From: CAVSRC01 sp963830205 | GTDB taxonomy: Bacteria > Pseudomonadota > Alphaproteobacteria > Rhizobiales > Kaistiaceae | Length of the DNA stretch: 64,000 nucleotides | Direction: 5' to 3' | Assembly (NCBI GenBank): GCA_963830205.1 | Contig: CAWHLP010000015.1 | Coordinates: 67,475-131,474, forward strand | Shown: piece by piece, positions 35,403 to 45,111 of the stretch | Position numbering within the stretch: the stretch's first letter is position 1 | Layout of the letters: each line of letters opens with the position of its first letter | Notes under the pieces: generated by a model | What the model was told of the DNA's origin: nothing | The model's input: only the letters and a program-made list of their open reading frames with translations | Databases searched by the model: none | Position numbers and translations under genes: made by a program

Positions 35403-37673
35403 TCAACCGGCTGACTTGCCCCGCTTAAGGTCGGCCTCGATGACCAGTGCCGGCTGGCCGAGGCGGGCGCGGTAGACTTGCAGGTTCTCCATGATGCGCT
35501 GGACGTAGTTGCGCGTCTCGGTGAAGGGAATCATCTCGATCCAGTCGACGACGTCGACCTTGGGGTCGCGCGGATCGCCGTGCTGCTTGACCCATTGGGC
35601 GACGCGGCTGGCGCCGGCGTTGTAGGCGGCGAAGGTCATCACGTAGGAACCGCCGAAATCATCGACCAGCGCGCCGAGATGGGCGGCGCCGAGCGTGGCG
35701 TTGTAGGCGGGGTCCGAGGTGAGCCGCGCCTGGGAATAGGGAAGCCCGAGCGACTTGGCGACGGTGCGGGCCGTCGCCGGCATCAGTTGCAGGAGCCCGC
35801 GGGCGCCGGCCCGGCTGATCGCCTCCGAATTGAAGGCGCTTTCCTGCCGGGCGATGGCGTAGACGACCGATTTCTCGACGTTCGGCATCTTGGCTGAAGC
35901 CGGGATCGCTTCGGTCGGAAAAGCCAGCGCTTCCACCGGCATGCCGCGCACGGCCGCCGTCTTCCCGATCTGCAGGGCGATCTGGTATTCGCCGTTCTGG
36001 TCGGCCATGGCGGCGAGCAAAGCGATCTCCGCCGGGTCGTTCAGCGTGTCGGCCAGCGAACGATAGAACAGCCCGACACTGTTGGTCCGTCCGGCGGCGG
36101 TGAGGTGCTGGATGACCTTGACCAGCTCGCGGTTGGCGAAGCGGTCGCGCGTGGCGCCATCGGGGACGGGGAGCTGCGACAGGGGCAGCTTGGTGTTGCC
36201 CAGGCGGGCCAGCGCCAGTTGGCCGTAGAAGGTGGTCGGATAGGCGCCGGCACGGCGGAAGTGGCCGGCGGCTGTGGCCTTGTCGCCGGCGGCGGCTGCG
36301 GCGCGGCCCATCCAGTATTCGGCGCGCGACAGGCTGAGCGGCATGCTCGATATCGCGGCGATTTCAGCGAAATGCTTGGCCGCGGTCGCCGGGTCGTGGA
36401 GGAACTCGAGCGCGTACCAGCCGGCGTGGAACTCGGCCTCGGCGCGGAAGGTGGCCGATTCGGCCGAATGGCCGGCGGCGATCTGGTAGGCGAGCTTGGC
36501 CTTGCCATCCTCGATCAAGGCGCGGGAGATCAGGCGGCGCTCGATCCACCAATCGTCGGGCGCGACCAGCTTGGCGGCATCGTGGGGCGCTGACAGCAGC
36601 AGGCTGGCGGCATCATCGATCTTGTCGGCGCGGCGCAGCGCCTGAATGCGCGAATAGAGGGCAAGCGGATCATTGCGGACAGACTGCGGCAGGGCGGTCA
36701 GCTCGCGGTAGGCGGTCTTGCGCTTCTTGATCGTCGAGGTGACCGCCTTGGCCAGCGCCACCTGGTCCTTGCCGAGCAGGGCAGCGACGCGCAGGGCATC
36801 GTCCGAATTGCCGTCGTAGAGCAGCCGGTCCATGCGGGCCTTGTGATCGGCGGCGGTCAGCATGTCGCCGAACTCGGAGAGGACGGTCTTCTCGTCCGAC
36901 TGCGAGCAATCCTCGTTGCGCCAGAAGTTGCGGATGAGCGTGGCCGCGTCCTTCTGCCGGCCGCTGGCGACATAGGCTTCGGCGAGCTTGATGGTCGCGC
37001 CATCGGTGATCGGCGCGGAACCGCCGAGCGCCTTGATGGCATCGGCCGGCGCCGGCTTCTCGCGGACGACCGCCTGCTCGTAGCGGATGCGCAGCAGGGT
37101 CTGCCCCGGCCAGCCGTTGAGCTTGTTCAAAACGGCCAGGATGCGCGAAGAGGGCACGGCATCACTGCCGCTGGTGGCGACCAGCCAGTCGACGATCTTG
37201 ATGTCGACCGGGTCGGGCAGGGCATAGGCGGCGACCGTGGCGGCCGCCGGGTCGCCATTGTCGAGGAGCTTCAATGCAAGCTTGAGCCCGGCGGAGTTGA
37301 GGGCCGCCGGCGCCGACGGGGCGGGTGCGGGAATCGGCGGCGCTTCCACCGACGCGGCATCGCCCGCCTGGGGTGCGTCGCTGTCCTCGCTCGCCCGACC
37401 CTCGTCGGGTGCGTCGGCGATGAGCGCGGCGATGGGGTCGTCGGGGGCCGCGGCTGCCTGATCGGGTGCGGCAGCCGACACGGAGACCGCTCCGGGCGCC
37501 ACCGGTGGCCTGAGGCTCGGCACCGGCACATGGACGGCGGCGGGGGCAGCCTTCTTGCTGGCGGCCAGCGCTTCGGGCGCCGCGGCCACAAAGACAAGCG
37601 CCAGCGTCGCCAGCGTGCCTGCTGCGGCTGACGCCAACCAGCGACCGGTCGTGCCGGCTGCGGCAGTCATCAT
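35403..37673 (-). CDS. slt: Soluble lytic murein transglycosylase (Slt type)
   Basis: An exported lytic transglycosylase of about 756 residues that cleaves peptidoglycan glycan strands with 1,6-anhydro product. The ATG at 37673 is chosen because a signal peptide (TGRWLASAAAGTLATLALVF) follows; the longer frame to 37814 adds an implausible leader. An Ala/Pro-rich linker and a long alpha-helical superhelix (about 130-570) precede the SLT catalytic domain, where E in YAIARQESAFNSEAISRAGA is the catalytic acid, followed by GLLQLMPATA and FAAYNAGASRVAQW. It is divergent from dapA across 222 bases. Confidence 0.9.
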   Translation of the reverse strand: MMTAAAGTTGRWLASAAAGTLATLALVFVAAAPEALAASKKAAPAAVHVPVPSLRPPVAPGAVSVSAAAPDQAAAAPDDPIAALIADAPDEGRASEDSDAPQAGDAASVEAPPIPAPAPSAPAALNSAGLKLALKLLDNGDPAAATVAAYALPDPVDIKIVDWLVATSGSDAVPSSRILAVLNKLNGWPGQTLLRIRYEQAVVREKPAPADAIKALGGSAPITDGATIKLAEAYVASGRQKDAATLIRNFWRNEDCSQSDEKTVLSEFGDMLTAADHKARMDRLLYDGNSDDALRVAALLGKDQVALAKAVTSTIKKRKTAYRELTALPQSVRNDPLALYSRIQALRRADKIDDAASLLLSAPHDAAKLVAPDDWWIERRLISRALIEDGKAKLAYQIAAGHSAESATFRAEAEFHAGWYALEFLHDPATAAKHFAEIAAISSMPLSLSRAEYWMGRAAAAAGDKATAAGHFRRAGAYPTTFYGQLALARLGNTKLPLSQLPVPDGATRDRFANRELVKVIQHLTAAGRTNSVGLFYRSLADTLNDPAEIALLAAMADQNGEYQIALQIGKTAAVRGMPVEALAFPTEAIPASAKMPNVEKSVVYAIARQESAFNSEAISRAGARGLLQLMPATARTVAKSLGLPYSQARLTSDPAYNATLGAAHLGALVDDFGGSYVMTFAAYNAGASRVAQWVKQHGDPRDPKVDVVDWIEMIPFTETRNYVQRIMENLQVYRARLGQPALVIEADLKRGKSAG

Positions 37674-37895
37674 GGTCTCGTCGTCCTCGGTGTCGCCCTC
37701 GGTGCGGGGACGTGCGCCCCACGTGCTCTCTGTCCGAGAAGGTCCATTGCCTTGCTGAAAGAAGCTATTGTGCCATAGTGAACGATTGCTTGACGACCGT
37801 GCTTTCTTGCCCACAAGAGGGGCAGGGACTATGGTCGCCCAAAGGATTTAAACCGCCGAGTTTGACCATAATTCGGCCGCCGGAAGTGGATTTTC

Positions 37896-38771
37896 ATGTT
37901 CACAGGATCAATCACTGCCCTGGTGACGCCGATGCGCGACGGCCGCTTCGACGAAGAAGCGTTTCGCGGCTTCGTCGACTGGCAGGTCAGCGAGGGGACG
38001 CACGGCCTGGTGCCGGTTGGCACGACGGGTGAGAGCCCGACGCTCAGCCACGAAGAGCACAAGCGCGTCGTCCAGGTCTGCATCGAGGTCGCCGGCGGTC
38101 GCGTGCCGGTGATCGCCGGTGCCGGCTCCAACAACACGATCGAGGCGATCGAGCTCGCCCGCTTCGCCGAAAAGGCCGGGGCGGATGGCCTGCTGGTGGT
38201 GACGCCCTACTACAACAAGCCCAGCCAGGAAGGGCTCTACCAGCACTACAAGGCGATCAACGACGCGGTCGGCATCCCGATCATCATCTACAACATCCCG
38301 CCGCGCTCGGTGATCGACATGAGCGTCGAGACGATGGCGCGCCTGTTCGAACTGAAGAACATCGCCGGCGTCAAGGACGCCACCGCCAAGATCGACCGCA
38401 TCAGCCTGCAACGGCAAGCCATGGGGCCGGAGTTCAACCAGCTCTCCGGCGAAGACGCCACGGCGCTTGCCGTGATGGCCCATGGTGGCCACGGCTGCAT
38501 CTCGGTCACCTCGAATGTCGCGCCCAAGGCTCAGTCCGAGTTCCAGGAGGCCTGCCTGGCGGGTGATTTCGCCAAGGCCCTGCAATACCAGGACCGGATG
38601 ATGCCGCTGCACAAGGCGTTGTTCCTGGAGCCCAACCCGGCCGGCGCCAAGTATGCGCTGTCGCTGCTCGGGCGGATGGGCGAGGAGCTGCGCCTGCCGC
38701 TGGTGACGGTGACGGAGAACGCGCGCACCGAGATCCGTGCGGCCATGGTGCACGCCGGCCTGACGAACTGA
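37896..38771 (+). CDS. dapA: 4-hydroxy-tetrahydrodipicolinate synthase
   Basis: The 291-residue first enzyme of the diaminopimelate/lysine branch, joining pyruvate and aspartate semialdehyde. The Schiff-base Lys is in IAGVKDATAKI (about 161), the proton-relay Tyr in IIIYNIPPRSV (about 133), and the pyruvate loop is GTTGESPTLSHEEH (about 43-56). Length and motifs are standard. smpB follows after four bases, giving a dapA-smpB unit common in Rhizobiales. Confidence 0.95.
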   Translation: MFTGSITALVTPMRDGRFDEEAFRGFVDWQVSEGTHGLVPVGTTGESPTLSHEEHKRVVQVCIEVAGGRVPVIAGAGSNNTIEAIELARFAEKAGADGLLVVTPYYNKPSQEGLYQHYKAINDAVGIPIIIYNIPPRSVIDMSVETMARLFELKNIAGVKDATAKIDRISLQRQAMGPEFNQLSGEDATALAVMAHGGHGCISVTSNVAPKAQSEFQEACLAGDFAKALQYQDRMMPLHKALFLEPNPAGAKYALSLLGRMGEELRLPLVTVTENARTEIRAAMVHAGLTN

Positions 38772-38775
38772 TCCG

Positions 38776-39252
38776 ATGACTGCCAAGAAGGACAAGGCGC
38801 CGAACCGGAATGCGGCGGTCAACCGGCGTGCGCGCTTCCAATACGAGATTGGCCAGACCTACGAGGCCGGCATCGCGCTCAGCGGCACCGAGGTGAAGTC
38901 GCTGCGCGAAGGTCGTTCCAATATCGCCGACGCCTATGCCGGCGAGCGGGGCGGCGAGATGTGGCTCTACAACGCCTACATCCCCGAATACCTGCAGGCG
39001 AACCGCTTCAATCACGAGACCCGGCGGCCGCGCAAGCTGCTGCTGCACAAGCGCGAGATCGGCCGGCTGGTCGGCGCCGTCGACCGCGAGGGCATGACCG
39101 TCGTGCCGCTCAGGATCTTCTTCAACGATCGCGGGCGGGCAAAGGTCGAGCTGGCGGTGGCGCGGGGCAAGAAGCTGCACGACAAGCGCGAGACGTCGAA
39201 ACAGCGCGACTGGGGCCGCGAGAAGGCCCGGCTGTTGCGCGACAAGGGCTGA
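38776..39252 (+). CDS. smpB: SsrA-binding protein SmpB
   Basis: A 158-residue tmRNA-binding protein that helps rescue stalled ribosomes. Seen: NRRARFQYEIGQTYEAGIAL, GTEVKSLREGRSNIADAYA, and the basic C-terminal tail KKLHDKRETSKQRDWGREKA that enters the mRNA channel. The SsrA RNA gene itself is not in the window. Its stop overlaps the next gene's start. Confidence 0.96.
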   Translation: MTAKKDKAPNRNAAVNRRARFQYEIGQTYEAGIALSGTEVKSLREGRSNIADAYAGERGGEMWLYNAYIPEYLQANRFNHETRRPRKLLLHKREIGRLVGAVDREGMTVVPLRIFFNDRGRAKVELAVARGKKLHDKRETSKQRDWGREKARLLRDKG

Positions 39253-39987
39253 TGTCCGTGGATGATGGGGTCGCCGCGCAGATATGCCTGCGCGATGCCT
39301 GGCCGGCGCCGGAGACGGCCGAATGCGACGGTTGGCAGCTCCGCGCCGGCAAGGGCGGCTACAATCGCGCCAACTCGGTGTGGACCGGCCGTTTCACCGG
39401 CGATCCGGCCGGCAGCGATCGCGCGGGCCGAGGCCTTCTACCGCGAACGCGGCCTCAGCCCACGCTTCCAGATGCTCGCTATCGCGCGGCCCGCCGGCCT
39501 CGACGCCGACTTGGCTGAACGAGGCTACCAGCGTGCGCTCTCCTGCTCGGACATGGCCAAGACGGCGGCGTCCTGCGCCATGCCGGCGGACGTGTCGGTG
39601 AGCGAAGATCCCACGGCAGACTGGCTGGACCTATACGGCTCCGATCAACCGGCACAAAAAGCAGCGGAATTGCCGCTCATCCTGGCGAAACTGCCGGCCC
39701 GGCGCGGTTTCATCCTCTGCCGTCGCGATGGTGCGCCCGCCGGTGTCGCCCTGGTGAGCCGCGTTGGCGCGGACGCAGCGATCGACTGCGTGCTGACGCA
39801 TCCGGCGGTCCGCCGGAGCGGCGTGGCGCTGTCGGTGATGAGAGGCGCCGAGGCCTGGGCGGCGAGCCAAGGCGTGCGCCGCCTGGTGCTCTCGGTGGTC
39901 GACGAAAATGCCGGTGCGGTCGCGCTCTATCGCGGCCTCGGCTACGCCAAGCTTGCCGGCTACCACTACCGCGTGGCGGGGAGCTGA
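39252..39987 (+). CDS. GNAT-family acetyltransferase, frameshifted as sequenced
   Basis: A GNAT protein of about 244 residues in two frames. The N-terminal part starts on an ATGA overlap with the smpB stop (MSVDDGVAAQICLRDAW, CDGWQLRAGKGGYNRANSVW). Near 39405-39418 the frame shifts, and the other frame continues AIARAEAFYRERGLSPRFQM to the end. The second half has the acetyl-CoA loop AVRRSGVALSVMRGAEAWAA and VDENAGAVALYRGLGYAK. The N-terminal WQLRAGKGGYNRANSV is typical of a two-domain GNAT group. Substrate unknown. An indel rather than decay is likely. Confidence 0.75.
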
Positions 39988-40514
39988 CCGGCGTCGGTTG
40001 CTGGCGTCGCCGGCTGCTGGCGGAAGAAGCGCACGGCATTGGCCAGCGCCGCCGCGCCGTAGACCGTGGAAAAGGCCACCTGCACGACGGAGCCGACCAG
40101 CAGGCCATAGGTTCCCCAACCGATGGTGCTCACCAGGATCAGTGCCTGGATACGCCAGACCGAACGCTGATGGCGGGCGGCGACCGCCAGCACCGTGCCG
40201 ACGATGGCGAGCAGGTCGGCCGGGCCGGACCAGAAGACCCAGCCGATGACCACGGCGAGCGGGTAGAAGAGCCAGTAGGCGATGCGTGCCGCGCGCCGTT
40301 CGGAGAAGGCCGCGACGACATCCGACACCATGTAGAACGCCGAGAGTGCTGCCCCCACCGGCGCGGCCAGAATCACATAGTGGACGATGACCGGGACCAG
40401 GCCGGTGATGTCGGTGATGAGGAAGCGCAGGCGGGCGCGGGCGAAAGTCGACAGGACCAGAAGCCCGAATCCGACGCCGCCAACCCACTGGGCAAGAATG
40501 CTTGTTTCCGGCAT
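39966..40514 (-). CDS. YgjV-family inner-membrane protein
   Basis: A 182-residue multi-pass membrane protein with about five or six hydrophobic helices: WVGGVGFGLLVLSTF, GLVPVIVHYVILAAPVGAAL, IAYWLFYPLAVVIGWVFW, LLAIVGTVLAVAA, IQALILVSTIGWGTYGLLVG. The layout and length resemble the YgjV (Imp-YgjV) family, whose role is not known. It overlaps the end of the convergent acetyltransferase gene by 22 bases. No catalytic motif is visible. Confidence 0.7.
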   Translation of the reverse strand: MPETSILAQWVGGVGFGLLVLSTFARARLRFLITDITGLVPVIVHYVILAAPVGAALSAFYMVSDVVAAFSERRAARIAYWLFYPLAVVIGWVFWSGPADLLAIVGTVLAVAARHQRSVWRIQALILVSTIGWGTYGLLVGSVVQVAFSTVYGAAALANAVRFFRQQPATPATDAGQLPATR

Positions 40515-40670
40515 CTGGGATCGGGTGTTCCCGCTACCCGCGCGAACAAGCGGCCATGGCGACCGCGGCGCGCTTGTAGCAGGCGGGAGCAGCTGCAGCG
40601 ATTGACAGAGCGCAAAAACGGGCTGCGACCGATTGCGCGAGGCGAGTGCCTTGGCGCGAGCCCACCGCTC

Positions 40671-41321
40671 TTAGGGAGCGCTGCCTGCGGCGAGGTGGTC
40701 GGCGATCTGCGTGAACACCGCCCGGAACATCGCCTCGGTGAGCACACCGGTGTTCGTGTTGTAGCGGGAGCAATGGTAGCTGTCGAAGAGGGTCAGGCCC
40801 GGCCGCACGGCGTGGGACGCACCATGGCCGAAGGCGACCGCGCTGCGTTTCAGGCCGAGGGCCGTGGCGGTGCTGTCATGGGCGATGCGCCCGAGAGCCA
40901 GGATGGCGGAAAGGCGCGGCATGGCCGCGATGGTCGTCACCAGGAACGGCCGGCAGGTCCTGATCTCGGCCGTCTCCGGCTTGTTGGCCGGTGGCACGCA
41001 GCGCACGGCGTTGGTGATGGCGGCATCGCGGAGCGTCAGGCCATCGTCTGGCCGCGCCTCATAAGTACCTGATGCGAAACCGAAATCGATCAATGTCCGG
41101 TAGAGGAGGTCGCCGGCATAATCACCCGTGAAGGGCCGGCCGGAACGGTTGGCACCGCGCAGGCCCGGCGCGAGGCCAACGACCAGCAGGCGCGCGTCCA
41201 TCCCGCCGAAGGTGGGGACGGGCGCGTTGTGCCAATCGGGCTCGCGCGCCCGCCATTCCTCACGGAAGGCGACCAGCCGTGGGCAGAGCGGGCAGTCGCG
41301 GCCCGGCGTCGTCATGTCCAT
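40671..41321 (-). CDS. udgB: Type 5 uracil-DNA glycosylase
   Basis: A 216-residue family 5 (UdgB) DNA glycosylase, which removes uracil and some other deaminated bases. The family-specific motif GLAPGLRGANRSGRPFTGD is near residues 49-67 and the second catalytic motif YHCSRYNTNTGVLT near 182-195. Four cysteines expected to hold a 4Fe-4S cluster are present: C10 and C13 (DCPLCPRL), one in NAVRCVPP and one in IRTCRPF. It faces away from the NYN-domain gene's end with little space and is transcribed in the same direction. Confidence 0.87.
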   Translation of the reverse strand: MDMTTPGRDCPLCPRLVAFREEWRAREPDWHNAPVPTFGGMDARLLVVGLAPGLRGANRSGRPFTGDYAGDLLYRTLIDFGFASGTYEARPDDGLTLRDAAITNAVRCVPPANKPETAEIRTCRPFLVTTIAAMPRLSAILALGRIAHDSTATALGLKRSAVAFGHGASHAVRPGLTLFDSYHCSRYNTNTGVLTEAMFRAVFTQIADHLAAGSAP

Positions 41322-41336
41322 GCCGGAACGGCGGCC

Positions 41337-41945
41337 TCAGATGGCGTCGTCGCTTTCGAACTCGTCATCGGCGAAGGCAGCCGGCTGGCTACGTTCGGCC
41401 TGACGCTGGGCCCGCTCGGACGGGTCACGCCCGATCTTCGACTGCATCGATTGGAGGTCGACGAAGTGGTCGGCCTGCCGGCGCAGCTCGTCGGCGATCA
41501 TCGGCGGCTGGCTCACCAGCGTGGAGATGACGCTGACCTTGCGGCCCCGGCGCTGCACGGCCTCGACCATGGAGCGGAAATCGCCGTCGCCGGAGAACAG
41601 GACGAAATGGTCGACGTACTCCACCATCTCCATGACATGGACAGCGAGCTCGATGTCCATGTTGCCCTTGATCTTGCGCCGGCCGGTGGAGTCGACGAAT
41701 TCCTTGGTCGGTTTGGTGACCACAGTATAGCCGTTGTAGTCGAGCCAATCGATCAAGGGACGGATCGAGGAATACTCCTGTTCTTCCGCCAGCGCCGTGT
41801 AGTAATAGGCGCGAAGCAGGTAGCCCTTCGATTGGAACTCCAGCAAAAGCTTCTTGTAGTCAATGTCGAATCCAAGCGCCTTCGCCGTCGCGTACAGGTT
41901 GGCTCCGTCTATGAAGAGCGCGATTTTCTCGCGAGGGTCAAACAT
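41337..41945 (-). CDS. NYN-domain (LabA/DUF88-type) protein
   Basis: A 202-residue protein with a PIN-like NYN domain, predicted to be an RNA nuclease. The acidic residues are visible: ALFIDGANLYATA (about 9-21), GNMDIELAVHVME, and LFSGDGDFRSMV. The start at 41945 (MFDPREKIALF) matches LabA relatives; the longer frame adds an unconserved leader. The acidic tail SDDAI is typical of the alphaproteobacterial form. Real targets are unknown. It is divergent from rpoZ across about 300 bases. Confidence 0.87.
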   Translation of the reverse strand: MFDPREKIALFIDGANLYATAKALGFDIDYKKLLLEFQSKGYLLRAYYYTALAEEQEYSSIRPLIDWLDYNGYTVVTKPTKEFVDSTGRRKIKGNMDIELAVHVMEMVEYVDHFVLFSGDGDFRSMVEAVQRRGRKVSVISTLVSQPPMIADELRRQADHFVDLQSMQSKIGRDPSERAQRQAERSQPAAFADDEFESDDAI

Positions 41946-42244
41946 CTTTTTGTCTATTGCCTTCAGTTGTCGCCACGATCTCAAACAGAGCGTGATCTTC
42001 AGGGTGCAATGTTGTGCGACAGAGATCGCGAGCGCCGTACAAACCGCCGGTCTCGCCGGTCGCAATTCCTGTCAATACAGGCACAACTTAGCACATTTGG
42101 AGCAGATTCTCCGTCAGTCCAGGGGTAGGGCGGTCGGGCGGCCGCCGGCCGGCGCGCGGTGCGGCCCGGGCTTGCGGCCAAATTCCTTGCTTTTGGCGGG
42201 CGGGCGGCCTATATGCCGCCCACACCCCAATCAGGAGATAGCCG
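41946..42244. promoter_or_regulatory. Divergent promoter region of the NYN gene and rpoZ
   Basis: A 299-base gap, A+T-richer near 41945-42110, between outward-facing genes. It should hold promoters for both. I see no RNA gene in it. Confidence 0.4.
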
Positions 42245-42631
42245 ATGGCGCGCGTCACGGTAGAGGATTGCGTCGACAAGGTTGAGAATCGATTCGAGCT
42301 GGTGCTGTTGGCCAGCCACCGGGCGCGCATGATTTCCAGCGGTTCGCCGCTCACCGTCGACCGCGACAACGACAAGAACCCGGTGGTCGCGCTGAGGGAG
42401 ATCGCCGATCAGACGGTGGCGCCGGAGGATCTCAAGGAAGACCTCATCCATTCCATGCAGAAGTACGTCGAGGTCGACGAGCCCGAGGCCGAGCCGGTGC
42501 CGATGATCGCCTCGACTGCCGCGACGGCGGCCGGCGACGACACCGATGTCGCCTTCGACCGCATGTCGGAGGAGGAACTGCTGCGCGGCCTGGAGAGCAT
42601 GGTTCCGCCCGACAAGACCGAGGAATTCTGA
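42245..42631 (+). CDS. rpoZ: RNA polymerase omega subunit
   Basis: A 128-residue omega subunit, which helps assemble the beta' subunit. The conserved core is MARVTVEDCVDKVENRFELV, LASHRARMISSG and NPVVALREIADQTV; the acidic C-terminal extension ending PPDKTEEF is the alphaproteobacterial form. Directly downstream is rsh, the same order as rpoZ-spoT in other bacteria, and omega also takes part in the (p)ppGpp response. Confidence 0.95.
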   Translation: MARVTVEDCVDKVENRFELVLLASHRARMISSGSPLTVDRDNDKNPVVALREIADQTVAPEDLKEDLIHSMQKYVEVDEPEAEPVPMIASTAATAAGDDTDVAFDRMSEEELLRGLESMVPPDKTEEF

Positions 42632-42752
42632 GCCGGCCCAAGGGTGTGCTGACGGTCCTGGCAACCAAAACTTTCCCTATACTATATACGGTAGAGAGAC
42701 ACCGGAGCCTGCCGGTCAGCGGCAGGCGGTGCCTGTGCCGGGCTAATGCGCC

Positions 42753-45050
42753 ATGATGCGCCAGTACGAGTTGGTTGAACGGGTTACGCGTTACAACCCG
42801 AACGCCGACGAGAACTTGCTGAACAAGGCTTACGTCTATGCCATGCAGAAGCATGGCACGCAGACGCGCGCCAATGGCGACCCCTATTTCTCCCATCCGC
42901 TCGAGGTCGCCGGCATCCTGACCGACCTCAAGCTCGACGATGCCACCATCGCCGTTGCCCTGCTGCACGACACCATCGAGGACACCGACGCCACCCGCGC
43001 CGAGATCGACCAGATGTTCGGCGAGGAGATCGGGCGGCTGGTCGAGGGCCTGACCAAGATCAGCAAGCTCGACCTGGTGTCGAAGCGGGCCGAGCAGGCG
43101 GAGAACCTGCGCAAGCTGCTGCTCGCCATTTCCTCCGACATCCGCGTGCTGCTGGTGAAGCTCGCCGACCGGCTGCACAACATGCGCACGCTGCAGTTCA
43201 TGTCGCCGGAGGCGCGCAGCCGGATCGCCCAGGAGACGCTCGACATCTATGCGCCGCTGGCCGGCCGCATGGGCATGCACGACATGCGCGAGGAGATGGA
43301 AGACCTGGCCTTCCGCACCCTCAATCCCGACGCCTATGCGACCATCGAGCGCCGCCTCAAGGAGTTCCGCGCGCACAACCGCACGTTGACCGAGAACATC
43401 GAGCGCGAACTGACCGAGAAGCTGGCTGCTGCCGGCATCAAGGCGGAAGTCAAAGGGCGGGAGAAGAGCCCCTATTCGATCTTCCGCAAGATGGAGCGCA
43501 AGGCCATCAGCTTCGAGCAGCTCTCCGACATTCTGGGCTTCCGCGTCATCGTCGGCTCGGTCGGCGAGTGCTACGCGGCGCTGGGCGTCGTGCACACGAC
43601 CTGGCCGACGGTGCCGGGGCGCTTCAAGGACTACATCTCGACGCCCAAGCAGAACGACTACCGCTCGATCCACACGACGATCATCGGTCCCGGCAGCCAG
43701 CGTGTCGAATTGCAGATGCGTACCGCCGGGATGCACCGCATCGCCGAATACGGCATCGCCGCGCATGCGCTCTACAAGGACGGCGTGGCGCCGGCCAGGC
43801 CGAAGGCCAACGGCAATGGCGCGGCGCAGCCCAATGGCGGCAAGGACGGCAACGGCGCCGGCTCGATGCTGACCGGGTTCAACGAGGAAATCCACGCCTA
43901 TGAATGGCTGCGGCGGACGATCGAGATGCTCGCCGAGGGCGATACGCCGGAAGAGTTTCTCGAGCACACCAAGCTCGAGCTGTTCCAGGACCAGGTGTTC
44001 TGCTTCACGCCCAAGGGGCGGCTGATCGCGCTGCCGCGCGGGGCGACGCCGATCGACTTCGCCTATGCGGTGCACACCGACATCGGCGACACCACGGTAG
44101 GCGCCAAGATCAACGGCCGCACCATGCCGCTGATGACGGCGCTCAGGAACGGCGACGAAGTGGAGATCCTGCGCTCCAAGGCGCAGGTGCCGCCGCCGGC
44201 GTGGGAATCCATGGTGGTCACCGGCAAGGCGCGTTCGGCGATCCGCCGGGCGACGCGCGCGGCGGTGCGCAAGCAGTATGCCGGCCTCGGCCGCCAGATC
44301 GTCGAGCGGGCCTTTGCCCGCGCCGAACGGGCCTATTCGGAGAAGCTGATCGAGGCGGCCCTGCCGCGCCTGGCACAGAGCAACGTGGAAGACATGCTGG
44401 CCGCGGTCGGGCGCGGCGAGATTCCCTCGGAGAACGTGCTGAAGGCGGTCTATCCGGACCACAAGGAGGTGCGCCCGGCGCGTCGCAAGTCGACGACCGA
44501 GGAGGGCGGCTGGTTCGGCCTCAAGCGCGGTTCGGGCATGAAGTTCCGGGTGCCCGGCCTGTCGCGCAAGCACCCGGCGGCCGAGCGCAGCGACCGCGGC
44601 CCGGCCATCCCCATCCGCGGCATCCATGGCGAAATGCCGGTGCGCTTCGCCGAGGGCGGTGCGATCCCGGGCGAGCGCATCGTCGGCATCACGACGCCGG
44701 GCGAGGGGATCACCATCTATCCGATCGAGTCTCCGGCGCTGAAGGCGTTTGACGACGAGCCGGAGCGGTGGCTGGACGTGCGCTGGGACGTGGACGAGGC
44801 CTATCCGTCCCGTTTCCCGGTGCGCGTCGAGGTGACTGCCATCAACGAACCCGGCACGCTGGCGCAGATTGCCCAGGTCACGGCAGACAACGAGGCCAAC
44901 ATCACCAATGTCAGGATGGCCCCGTCGGCGCCCGATTTCATGGTCATGGTGTTCGACATGGAAGTCTTCGACGTCAAGCACCTCAACCGGCTGATCGCGC
45001 AGTTGCGCGCCCGGCCGATCGTCAGCAGCGTCGTGCGGGTCCATGGCTAG
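42753..45050 (+). CDS. rsh: Bifunctional (p)ppGpp synthetase/hydrolase
   Basis: A 765-residue RelA/SpoT homologue, the single long stringent-response enzyme usual in Rhizobiales. The HD hydrolase domain is intact (DPYFSHPLEVAGIL, ALLHDTIEDT, KLADRLHNMRTL). The synthetase domain has ISFEQLSDILGFRVIV and RFKDYISTPKQNDYRSIHTT. A TGS domain (VFCFTPKGRLIALPRGATPI), a helical part and a C-terminal ACT domain (EVTAINEPGTLAQIAQVTAD) follow. The start MMRQYELVERV is the standard one. A TATACTATATACGG-type word upstream (about 42676-42690) could be part of its own promoter. Confidence 0.95.
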   Translation: MMRQYELVERVTRYNPNADENLLNKAYVYAMQKHGTQTRANGDPYFSHPLEVAGILTDLKLDDATIAVALLHDTIEDTDATRAEIDQMFGEEIGRLVEGLTKISKLDLVSKRAEQAENLRKLLLAISSDIRVLLVKLADRLHNMRTLQFMSPEARSRIAQETLDIYAPLAGRMGMHDMREEMEDLAFRTLNPDAYATIERRLKEFRAHNRTLTENIERELTEKLAAAGIKAEVKGREKSPYSIFRKMERKAISFEQLSDILGFRVIVGSVGECYAALGVVHTTWPTVPGRFKDYISTPKQNDYRSIHTTIIGPGSQRVELQMRTAGMHRIAEYGIAAHALYKDGVAPARPKANGNGAAQPNGGKDGNGAGSMLTGFNEEIHAYEWLRRTIEMLAEGDTPEEFLEHTKLELFQDQVFCFTPKGRLIALPRGATPIDFAYAVHTDIGDTTVGAKINGRTMPLMTALRNGDEVEILRSKAQVPPPAWESMVVTGKARSAIRRATRAAVRKQYAGLGRQIVERAFARAERAYSEKLIEAALPRLAQSNVEDMLAAVGRGEIPSENVLKAVYPDHKEVRPARRKSTTEEGGWFGLKRGSGMKFRVPGLSRKHPAAERSDRGPAIPIRGIHGEMPVRFAEGGAIPGERIVGITTPGEGITIYPIESPALKAFDDEPERWLDVRWDVDEAYPSRFPVRVEVTAINEPGTLAQIAQVTADNEANITNVRMAPSAPDFMVMVFDMEVFDVKHLNRLIAQLRARPIVSSVVRVHG

Positions 45051-45111
45051 GCGGCGCGCGCTGAGGTCACGCCGCATGGCCGGCGGCGAGCGCTGAAGGG
45101 GGCGAGGCGTC